Shown here: positions 31,037 through 37,611 of the stretch, in pieces
How positions within the stretch are numbered: the first letter of the stretch is position 1
Layout: the number at the start of each line of letters is the position of its first letter
Source: Actinomadura sp. 7K507
GTDB taxonomy: Bacteria > Actinomycetota > Actinomycetes > Streptosporangiales > Streptosporangiaceae
DNA length: 41,767 nucleotides
Reading direction: 5' to 3'
NCBI RefSeq assembly: GCF_004348425.1
Contig: NZ_SMKK01000064.1
Location: 1-41,767 of the forward strand
Notes under the pieces: model-generated
Databases searched by the model: none
The model's input: the letters and a program-made list of their open reading frames with translations, nothing else
What the model was told of the DNA's origin: nothing
Translations under genes and position numbers: made by a program

Positions 31037-31058
31037 AGTAACTGACGAGTCAGTTACT
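31037..31058. promoter_or_regulatory. 22-bp inverted repeat, probable TetR operator
   Basis: AGTAACTGAC-GA-GTCAGTTACT has perfect 10-bp arms. It separates the divergent acyl-CoA dehydrogenase/tetR and SDR/quinone-reductase operons, starting 9 bp and ending 16 bp from the two start codons. The length and spacing are typical of TetR sites. Confidence 0.8.
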
Positions 31059-31074
31059 TCGGGAGGGAGCCCCC

Positions 31075-31836
31075 ATGGCAGCGTTCGACGGCACCGGCTT
31101 CGACGGCACCGGCAAGGTCGCGCTGATCACGGGCGGGTCGAACGGCATCGGGGCCGCGGTCGCGCGCCGGCTGGCCCGTGAGGGCGCCCGGGTCGTCCTC
31201 GCCGACGTCGACACGGAAGCCGGTACCGCGCTCGCCAAGGAGCTGGACGGCGCCTTCGTCCGCTGCGACGTGCGGGAGCCGGCCGAGAGCGAGGCCGCCG
31301 TCGCGGCCGCCGTCGAGCGTTTCGGCGGGCTCGACGTCGCGTTCCTCAACGCCGGCGTCGCCGGTGGCGGCGGCGTGGGCGACGACTTCGACCTGGCCGC
31401 CTACCGGCGGGCCATCGGCATCAACCTCGACGGCGTCTTCTTCGGCGTGCACGCCGCGCTGCCCGCGATCCGCGCCCGCGGCGGCGGCGACATCGTCGCC
31501 ACCGCCAGCATGGCCGCGCTGACCGCGACGCCGTTCGACCCCGTCTACGGCGCGAACAAGGCGGCCGTGGTCGGGCTCGTCCGCGCGCTGGGCCCGACGC
31601 TGGCGGGGGAGGGGATCCGGGTGAACGCGCTGTGCCCCTCGTTCGCCGACACCGACATCCTCACCCCGATGAAGGGGCAACTCCAGGAAAGCGGCTTCCC
31701 GATCCTGCCGGTGGACGACGTCGTCGAGGCGTTCATGCGCATCCTCGGCGCTGACGGCGCCGGGGAGGCCTGGTACGTGGTGCCGGGCCGCCCGTCCGAG
31801 CCGTTCAAGTTCCGCGGCGTCCCCGGCCCCCGCTGA
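31075..31836 (+). CDS. Short-chain dehydrogenase/reductase (SDR)
   Basis: 253-aa NAD(P)-dependent classical SDR. The cofactor motif is TGGSNGIG, then NAGV, catalytic S145 (TASMAAL) and Y158/K162 (YGANK). ATG 31075 has GGGAGGGAG upstream. The N-terminus contains FDGTG twice through a 15-bp duplication (31084-31113). It heads an operon with a quinone-reductase-like gene and is likely controlled with the divergent acyl-CoA dehydrogenase. A hydroxyacyl-CoA or alcohol substrate is plausible from context. Confidence 0.93.
   Translation: MAAFDGTGFDGTGKVALITGGSNGIGAAVARRLAREGARVVLADVDTEAGTALAKELDGAFVRCDVREPAESEAAVAAAVERFGGLDVAFLNAGVAGGGGVGDDFDLAAYRRAIGINLDGVFFGVHAALPAIRARGGGDIVATASMAALTATPFDPVYGANKAAVVGLVRALGPTLAGEGIRVNALCPSFADTDILTPMKGQLQESGFPILPVDDVVEAFMRILGADGAGEAWYVVPGRPSEPFKFRGVPGPR
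31084..31113 (+). repeat. 15-bp tandem duplication at the SDR N-terminus
   Basis: TTCGACGGCACCGGC occurs twice in a row and encodes FDGTG-FDGTG, just before the Rossmann strand KVALITGG. Confidence 0.95.
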
Positions 31837-31876
31837 ACACCCGCACGCTGAACACCCGCACGCTGAACACCCGCAC
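31832..31876 (+). repeat. 15-bp tandem repeat x3 carrying the SDR stop codon
   Basis: GCTGAACACCCGCAC occurs at 31832, 31847 and 31862. The first copy supplies the TGA that ends the SDR gene; the other two carry the same unused stop. Confidence 0.95.
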
Positions 31877-31925
31877 ACCGGCCGCCCGTACGGGCACGGC
31901 AGGCCCCAGACCCGACAGGAGAGTC

Positions 31926-32882
31926 ATGCGAGCGATCCAGATCACCGAGTTCGGCGGGCCCGAGGTGCTGAACGCCACCGAACTGCCCGACCCGGTGGCC
32001 GGGCCGGGGCACCTGGTCGTCGACGTCTCGCGGGCGGGGGTCAACTACGCCGACACCCACCAGGCCGAGAACAGCTACCTGTCGGAGACCACGCTGCCGG
32101 TGGTGCCGGGCGGCGAGGTCGTCGGTACCACCGCGGACGGCCGCCGCGTCGTCGCCCTCGTCGGCACCGGCGGCTACGCGGAGAAAGCCGTCGCGTCCGA
32201 GGCCCTGGCGTGGGACGTCCCGGACGGCATCGACGACGTCACCGCCCTCGGCATGGTCATCCAGGGCGCGTCGGCGTGGCTGCTGCTGCGCCGCAGCGTC
32301 CATCTCGCGCCCGGCGAGTCCGTCGTCGTGCACGCCGCCGCGGGCGGCGTCGGGACCCTCGCCGTCCAGCTCGCCAAGGCCTGGGGCGCCGGGCGCGTCA
32401 TCGCGACCGCCTCGTCGCCGGACAAGCGCGACCTCGCCCTCGAACTCGGCGCCGACGCCGCGATCGACGCGGGCGAGCCCGACCTCAAGGGCGCGCTGAT
32501 CGACGCCAACGGCGGCAAGCGAGTGGACACCGTCCTGGAGATGACGGGAGGCACGGTCACCGACCAGAGCCTGCGCGCCCTCGCCCCGTTCGGGCGGCTC
32601 GCCTTCTACGGCATGGCGTCGCGGCAGGAGCCCTCGCCCGTCCGCCCCGCCACCCTGATGGCGCACTCCACCACGATCGCGGGCATGTGGCTGGCGCACG
32701 TCTTCCAGCTCCCCGGCGACGTGATGCGCGGGGCCCTCGGCGAGCTGTTCGGCCTCGTCGCGGACGGCCGGCTCCGTGTGGTCGGCGGCGGCGAGTACGC
32801 GCTCACCGACGCCAGGCGCGCCCACGAGGACCTGCGCGCCCGCCGCACCACCGGCAAGCTCGTCCTCGACCCCTCCCGCTAG
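31926..32882 (+). CDS. Quinone-oxidoreductase-like MDR family protein
   Basis: 318-aa zinc-free medium-chain reductase. The N-terminal GroES-like domain (MRAIQITEFGGPEVL, GVNYADTHQ) is followed by the Rossmann domain with AAAGGVGTLAVQLAK. Zinc-binding Cys residues are absent, as in QOR-type enzymes. AGGAGAG precedes ATG 31926 by five bases. It follows the SDR gene by 89 bases that include a repeat array. The TAG stop lies in the first copy of a 20-bp duplication shared with the convergent response-regulator gene. Confidence 0.92.
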   Translation: MRAIQITEFGGPEVLNATELPDPVAGPGHLVVDVSRAGVNYADTHQAENSYLSETTLPVVPGGEVVGTTADGRRVVALVGTGGYAEKAVASEALAWDVPDGIDDVTALGMVIQGASAWLLLRRSVHLAPGESVVVHAAAGGVGTLAVQLAKAWGAGRVIATASSPDKRDLALELGADAAIDAGEPDLKGALIDANGGKRVDTVLEMTGGTVTDQSLRALAPFGRLAFYGMASRQEPSPVRPATLMAHSTTIAGMWLAHVFQLPGDVMRGALGELFGLVADGRLRVVGGGEYALTDARRAHEDLRARRTTGKLVLDPSR

Positions 32883-32910
32883 CCGACGCCCCCTCCCGCT
32901 AGCCGACGAG
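32871..32910. repeat. 20-bp tandem duplication holding the stops of two convergent genes
   Basis: CCCTCCCGCTAGCCGACG occurs at 32871 and 32891, in 20-bp steps. The CTAG core reads as TAG on both strands. Copy 1 gives the stop of the plus-strand reductase (32880-32882), copy 2 the stop of the minus-strand regulator (32899-32901). Confidence 0.95.
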
Positions 32911-33573
32911 CCCGTTCTCGTAGGCGAAGACGACGGCCTGGGTGCGGTCGCGCAGGGCGAGCTTGGTCAGCACGTGCCCGACGTGCGTCTTGACCGTCTG
33001 CTCCGCCAGCACCAGCTCCGCGGCGATCTCGGCGTTGGACAGCCCGCGCGCGATGAGCCGCAGCACGTCCAGCTCGCGCGGCGTCAGGCCCGCGGTCGCC
33101 TTCGGGCTCGGCCGCTGGTGGCGCCGCCGCCGCGCGAAGTCGCCGATCAGCCGCCGGGTGATGGACGGGGCGAGCAGCGCGTCGCCCGCCGCCACGACCC
33201 GCACGCCGTTCACCAGGTCCGCCGCCGACGCGTCCTTCAGCAGGAACCCGCTGGCCCCCGCGCCGAGCGCCTCGTAGACGTACTCGTCCAGGTCGAACGT
33301 GGTCAGGACGAGCACCTTGGGACGTATCCCGGCCGGGTCGGCGTCCGGGGCCGGGTCGCCGATCAGCTCGGCGGTGGCGGCGAGGCCGTCCATCTCCGGC
33401 ATCCGGATGTCCATCACGATCACGTCGGGGTCGAGCCGGCCGGCCATCTCCACCGCCTCGCGGCCGTTGCCCGCCTGCCCGATCACCTCGATCCCCGGAT
33501 CGGAGGACAGCAGCGCCGCGAGCCCGTCGCGGATCATGACCTGGTCGTCGGCGATCAGCACCCGAATCGTCAC
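32899..33573 (-). CDS. NarL/LuxR-family response regulator
   Basis: 224 aa. The receiver has D9/D10, phospho-acceptor D55 (VIVMDIRMPEMDG), a Thr in VLTTFD and Lys in FLLKDAS; the LuxR HTH starts at LTPRELDVLRLIARGLSNAE. The GTG at 33573 fits the family N-terminus (TIRVLIADD). The gene follows its kinase by 25 bases on the same strand. There is an Arg/His-rich linker (RRRRHQRPS). The target is not evident; no transporter adjoins. Confidence 0.93.
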   Translation of the reverse strand: MTIRVLIADDQVMIRDGLAALLSSDPGIEVIGQAGNGREAVEMAGRLDPDVIVMDIRMPEMDGLAATAELIGDPAPDADPAGIRPKVLVLTTFDLDEYVYEALGAGASGFLLKDASAADLVNGVRVVAAGDALLAPSITRRLIGDFARRRRHQRPSPKATAGLTPRELDVLRLIARGLSNAEIAAELVLAEQTVKTHVGHVLTKLALRDRTQAVVFAYENGLVG

Positions 33574-33598
33574 AGGCCAACCTTACGGGGCCGGAGGA

Positions 33599-34852
33599 TC
33601 AGTCCGGGTCGCCGTAGGGCAGCTCGGCGGCGACCGACCAGCCGGCGTCCTCCCGCGGGCCGGTGTTCAGGCGGCCGCCGAGCATCGTCACGCGCTCCCG
33701 CATCCCGACGAGCCCGTGCCCGCCGCCGTGCGACTCCTCCGGCGTGCTGCGGGCGCCGTCGTCGGAGACCGACACCCCCAGAGTCTCGGAGCCGTACTTG
33801 ACCTCGATGTTGACCTGCGAGCCCGGCGCGTACCGCGACGCGTTGCTGAGCGACTCCTGGACGATCCGGTACGCCGACAGGTCGACCCCCGCGTTCAGCG
33901 GGCGCGGCATCCCGGCGACGACGACCGCGACCGACAGCCCGGCGCCGCGGGCCGCGCCGACGAGCTCGTCCAGCCGGTCCAGGCCCGGCTGCGGGGCGCG
34001 TTCGGCGTCGTCGTCGTCGGAGCGCAGCAGCCCCACCACGCGCCGCGTCTCGGTGAGGGCCTCGCGCGCCGAGTCCCGCACCACCCCGAACGTCTGCCGC
34101 GCCGCGTCCGGCAGGTCCGGGATCTTGAAGGGGGCGGCCTCCGCCTGCATCGCGATCACCGACATGTGGTGCGCCACCACGTCGTGCAGCTCGCGGGCGA
34201 TGCGGGCGCGCTCCTCCAGCACCGCCTGCCGGGCGAGGTCCTGCCGGTGCTGCTCCTCGCGCCAGCGCAGCTCCTCCACGGCCGAGTGCCGCCCGCCGAC
34301 CGCGTCGCCGAAGGTCAGCACCAGCGCCGCGATCCCGGCGAGGATCATGCCGAACCAGCCGGGCATGCCGAGCACCACGGCGGGCGTCAGCACCCCGGCG
34401 ATGGTGACCGCGCCGACGCCGAGGGTGGTCTGCCGGTCGGCGCCGACCCCGGTGAAGAACAGGATGACGACCAGGGCGAGGATGCCGGTGACCGGCCAGG
34501 GCATGAAGCCGTCGCCCTGCCGGACGAAGACCATCAGGAGCATGCCGGTCGCGGCGAGCCGCCACGCGGCCAGCGGCCAGCGCGCCGCGAAGATCAGCGG
34601 TGTCGCCTGCAGCACGCCGAGCGGCCAGGCGAGCCCGGGACGGACGCCGTCCACCACGATCGGGGTCGCGATCGCCCCGCCCGTGAAGCCGATCGTCAGC
34701 GCGAGCAGGACCGCGAGGATCGGCAGGCGCAGCGACTTGCGCTCGGGCAGCAGGGTGACGGCCCGGTCGTCGCCGCCGGGCATGAGGGCGGAGCGGACGC
34801 CGGCGAGGAGCCGGGGCCGGACGCCGGCCCCGATGCGGTCTGTTTCGTTCAT
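33599..34852 (-). CDS. Two-component sensor histidine kinase (HisKA_3)
   Basis: 417 aa. About five to six transmembrane segments fill residues 40-185 (LPILAVLLALTIGFTGGAIA, VTGILALVVILFFTGVG). The HisKA_3 helix carries H223 in RELHDVVAHHMSVI, followed by a HATPase domain with IVQESLSNASRYAPGS and SDDGA plus HGLVGMRERV. Such kinases lack an extracytoplasmic sensor and often detect envelope stress through the membrane. ATG 34852 is the first start in frame. It forms an operon with the downstream regulator. Confidence 0.93.
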   Translation of the reverse strand: MNETDRIGAGVRPRLLAGVRSALMPGGDDRAVTLLPERKSLRLPILAVLLALTIGFTGGAIATPIVVDGVRPGLAWPLGVLQATPLIFAARWPLAAWRLAATGMLLMVFVRQGDGFMPWPVTGILALVVILFFTGVGADRQTTLGVGAVTIAGVLTPAVVLGMPGWFGMILAGIAALVLTFGDAVGGRHSAVEELRWREEQHRQDLARQAVLEERARIARELHDVVAHHMSVIAMQAEAAPFKIPDLPDAARQTFGVVRDSAREALTETRRVVGLLRSDDDDAERAPQPGLDRLDELVGAARGAGLSVAVVVAGMPRPLNAGVDLSAYRIVQESLSNASRYAPGSQVNIEVKYGSETLGVSVSDDGARSTPEESHGGGHGLVGMRERVTMLGGRLNTGPREDAGWSVAAELPYGDPD

Positions 34853-34955
34853 TTCACCGGAAGCCTAGGACGCCGCAGGCTCGGCAGGCGTGCCCCCGGC
34901 GGGGGAGAAGTGATCCGCACCCTTGGTATCACCCCTGCGCAAGGCCCTCACACAC

Positions 34956-35031
34956 CACCGGCCCGTATCACCGGCCCGTATCACCGGCCCGCACCACCGG
35001 CCCGCACCACCGGCCCGTACCACCGGCGCGG
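34956..35031 (+). repeat. 13-bp tandem repeat x5.8 upstream of the methyltransferase
   Basis: CACCGGCCCGTAT/CAC units at 34956, 34969, 34982, 34995, 35008 and a partial one at 35021. It occupies the 226-base gap between the kinase and methyltransferase starts, so it lies in the promoter/leader region of one or both. No other element is seen there. Confidence 0.95.
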
Positions 35032-35078
35032 TGATCGCGATCTTGCGGTGATCGCCCGGGGCGGCGGACACTGCGGGG

Positions 35079-35708
35079 ATGACCGACCTGAACCATCCGA
35101 TCTTCGCCCGGTTCTACCCGCGGCTGGACGCCGCCTCCGCCAAGGCCGGCGGCGACGCGCACCGCGCCGAGTTGCTCACCGGGGCGTCCGGCCGCGTCCT
35201 GGAGGTGGGCGCCGGATACGGGGCCAACTTCGCGCACTACCCGCCGGAGGTCACCGAGGTCGTCGCCGTCGAACCCGAGCCGCGGCTGCGGGCCAAGGCC
35301 GGCCGGCTGGCCGGCCGCGCGCCCGTCCCCGTCACGGTACGGCCCGGCGTCGCCGAGGACCTCGATCTCGACGACGCCTCGTTCGACGTGGCCGTGGCGT
35401 CCCTCGTGCTGTGCTCGGTGCGCGACCCCGTCCGCGTCCTGGCCGAGCTGAGGCGGGTCCTCAGACCCGGCGGCGAGCTCCGCTACTACGAGCACGTCCG
35501 CGGGCGCACACCGGGAAAGGTGCGGTTCCAGCGCTACGCCGACGTCGTGTGGCCGTTCTTCGCCGCAGGATGCCACGTGTCCCGCCCCACCGACGAGTGG
35601 ATCGCCCGCTCGGGTTTCACCGTGCGGGACGAGCGGCGTTTCGAGTTCCCCGCATCGGGCGGCAACCCGGCCTCACCGCACGTCATCGGAATCGCGATAC
35701 GTGACTGA
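35079..35708 (+). CDS. Class I SAM-dependent methyltransferase
   Basis: 209-aa protein with the SAM-binding motif VLEVGAGYGANF (about residues 40-51), acidic VAVEPEP after strand 2, and the post-I motif LVLCSVRDPVRVLAELRRVL followed by PGGELRYYEHV. Overall it resembles METTL7/UbiE-like small-molecule methyltransferases. ATG 35079 is preceded by GCGGGG. The acceptor is unknown. Confidence 0.88.
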   Translation: MTDLNHPIFARFYPRLDAASAKAGGDAHRAELLTGASGRVLEVGAGYGANFAHYPPEVTEVVAVEPEPRLRAKAGRLAGRAPVPVTVRPGVAEDLDLDDASFDVAVASLVLCSVRDPVRVLAELRRVLRPGGELRYYEHVRGRTPGKVRFQRYADVVWPFFAAGCHVSRPTDEWIARSGFTVRDERRFEFPASGGNPASPHVIGIAIRD

Positions 35709-35771
35709 CCGGAGGCAAAGGCGACGCGGCGCGCCCGCATAAGGTTCCTCCCCACGGGAAGATCGGGCTCC

Positions 35772-37235
35772 ATGAGCTCACCCGGCGGCGACGCGCGGTC
35801 CCCAGGCGGCAAGCGGGAGGACGGGCCCGCCAACCCGGCGGTCATCGCCTTCCTCCTCGCGACCGCCGCCGCGGTCGGCGGATTCCTGTTCGGCTTCGAC
35901 TCCTCGGTGATCAACGGGGCGGTCGACGCGATCGAGTCGGAGTGGGACCTCGGCTCCTTCGTCGTCGGGTTCGTCGTGTCGTCGGCGCTGCTCGGCTGCG
36001 CCGCCGGCGCCTGGTTCGCGGGCCCGCTGGGGGACCGCATCGGCCGGGTGCGGGTGATGCTGATCGTGTCGGTGCTGTTCGTGCTCAGCGGGCTCGGCTC
36101 GGCGCTGGCCTTCGGCCCGGTCGACCTGATCGTCTGGCGGCTGACCGGTGGCCTGGCCATCGGCGCGGCCTCGGTGATCGCGCCCGCCTACATCGCCGAG
36201 ATAGCGCCCGCCAGGATGCGGGGCCGGCTCGGCTCGCTCCAGCAGATGGCGATCGTCCTCGGCATCTTCACCGCACTCGTCGCGGACTACTTCATCGCCC
36301 GCGTGTCCGACGGCGGCGCGTCCGGGGAGTTCCCGCTGGGCGGCACCGCCTGGCGGTGGATGTTCGCCAGCGAGCTCGTGCCCGCCGTCCTGTACGGGGT
36401 GATCGCCCTGATGATTCCCGAGTCGCCCCGCTACCTGATGAAGAAGCGCCGGACGTCCGAGGCTCGGCGGGTGCTCAAGCGCGTCATGGACCCCGCCGAG
36501 GTGGACGCGAAGATCGACGACATCGCGCGCTCGCTCGCGGAGGACCGGCCGGTCAGGCTCAGCGACCTGCGCGGTCCCAGGCTCGGCCTGCTGCCGATCG
36601 TGTGGGTCGGCATCCTGCTGTCGGTGTTCCAGCAGTTCGTCGGCATCAACGTGATCTTCTACTACTCGACCTCGCTGTGGCAGTCGGTCGGGTTCTCCGA
36701 GGGCGACGCGATGCTCACCTCGGTGATCAACTCGCTGGTCAACGTCGTGTTCACGCTGGTCGCGATCGCGCTCATCGACCGGATCGGGCGGCGCCGGCTG
36801 CTGCTCGGCGGCGCCGTGGGCATGGCGGTGTCCCTCACCGTGCTCGCCGTCTGCTTCGGCACGGCCCCCGTGGTGGACGGTGAGCCCGCCCTCGGCGACG
36901 TGGCCGGGCCGCTCGCGCTTGTGGCCGCCAACACGTTCGTCGCCTCGTTCGCCGCGACGTGGGGACCGGTCGTCTGGGTGCTGCTCGGCGAGATGTTCAA
37001 CAACTTCATCCGCGCCGCCGCCCTCGCCGTCGGCGCCGCCACGCAGTGGATCGCCAACTTCGTGATCACCACCACGTTCCCCGCCATCTCGGGCGTCTCC
37101 CTCGGCGCCGCCTACGGCCTCTACGCGCTGTTCGCCGTCCTGGCGCTCGTGTTCGTCGTCCGCGCCGTCCCCGAGACCAAGGGACGCGAGCTGGAGGACA
37201 TGGACGAGCTCGCGTCGCCGAGAGCCCGCGCGTAG
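35772..37235 (+). CDS. Sugar-porter family MFS transporter
   Basis: 487-aa membrane protein with twelve predicted segments. Family signatures are GFLFGFDSSVINGA, GPLGDRIGR, IPESPRYLMKKRR at the central loop, QQFVGINVIFYYS, DRIGRRRLL and VPETKGRELEDM at the C-terminus. These match proton- or facilitative hexose transporters (XylE/GlcP-like). ATG 35772 is chosen as the first start before the first segment. The transported sugar cannot be told. The stop is followed at once by a 12-bp repeat array. Confidence 0.94.
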   Translation: MSSPGGDARSPGGKREDGPANPAVIAFLLATAAAVGGFLFGFDSSVINGAVDAIESEWDLGSFVVGFVVSSALLGCAAGAWFAGPLGDRIGRVRVMLIVSVLFVLSGLGSALAFGPVDLIVWRLTGGLAIGAASVIAPAYIAEIAPARMRGRLGSLQQMAIVLGIFTALVADYFIARVSDGGASGEFPLGGTAWRWMFASELVPAVLYGVIALMIPESPRYLMKKRRTSEARRVLKRVMDPAEVDAKIDDIARSLAEDRPVRLSDLRGPRLGLLPIVWVGILLSVFQQFVGINVIFYYSTSLWQSVGFSEGDAMLTSVINSLVNVVFTLVAIALIDRIGRRRLLLGGAVGMAVSLTVLAVCFGTAPVVDGEPALGDVAGPLALVAANTFVASFAATWGPVVWVLLGEMFNNFIRAAALAVGAATQWIANFVITTTFPAISGVSLGAAYGLYALFAVLALVFVVRAVPETKGRELEDMDELASPRARA

Positions 37236-37303
37236 GCCCGCGAACAGGACCCCGAACAGGCCCGCGAACAGGTCCGCGAACACTCCGGCGAACAGGCCCG
37301 CGG
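37235..37303 (+). repeat. 12-bp tandem repeat x5.5 after the MFS gene
   Basis: GGCCCGCGAACA-type units at 37235, 37247, 37259, 37271, 37283 and a partial one at 37295. It starts on the last base of the MFS stop codon and leads into the thrS leader. Confidence 0.92.
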
Positions 37304-37345
37304 ATAATCCGTGCGGCGCTCGTGCCCGCCGGATACCATGGGGGC

Positions 37346-37408
37346 ATGCCGCATGTGTCCGAGACGACGACGCCGGGTCGATCCCGGCGCGACTGCGGCA
37401 TGTCCTGA
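37346..37408 (+). CDS. Candidate thrS leader peptide with three consecutive Thr codons
   Basis: A 20-codon ORF starts MPHVSETTTPGRSR. ACG-ACG-ACG lies at 37364-37372 and the stop at 37406. The sequence CATGCCGCA around its start codon (37345-37353) pairs with TGCGGCATG near its end (37394-37402), and CGCCGGG/CCCGGCG (37371-37389) forms an inner hairpin. A terminator follows 7 bases after the stop and the threonyl-tRNA synthetase gene 200 bases later. This is the architecture of a ribosome-stalling attenuator sensing threonyl-tRNA. GC-rich DNA can give ACG runs by chance, so expression is unproven. Confidence 0.55.
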   Translation: MPHVSETTTPGRSRRDCGMS

Positions 37409-37415
37409 CATTGCA

Positions 37416-37458
37416 CGCGGCAGGGCCCCGGGAGCGATCCCGGGGCCCTGCCGCGTTT
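37416..37458 (+). terminator. Strong hairpin terminator / attenuator upstream of thrS
   Basis: CGCGGCAGGGCCCCGGGA (37416-37433) pairs perfectly with the complementary arm at 37438-37455 across a GCGA tetraloop; TTT follows. It precedes, not follows, a coding gene on this strand apart from the leader ORF. TGCCGC in its 3' arm can instead pair with GCGGCA of the leader (37395-37400), a possible but weak antiterminator. Confidence 0.8.
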
Positions 37459-37611
37459 CCGGGCCGCGCCTCCGGGGTCGTCCCGCGCCCTCCACGACGA
37501 GAGGAGCGGCCGATGGAACCGGATGCGTCCGGGGCACACCCCGAGTCGATAGCATCGGAACCCGCTGGCCCCGAGCCACCACGTCCTGACCCGATACCGC
37601 GAGGAGTACCC

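Noticed and set aside
37311..37460. T-box riboswitch upstream of thrS
   Set aside because: No T-box consensus (AGGGTGGnACCGCG) or stem I features were seen; the leader-peptide model fits better.
37513..37611. ATG with a good ribosome-binding site as thrS start
   Set aside because: The 33 added codons have about half G/C at third positions, unlike the gene, and the later GTG gives the standard TGS start and E. coli-like H73/H77 numbering.
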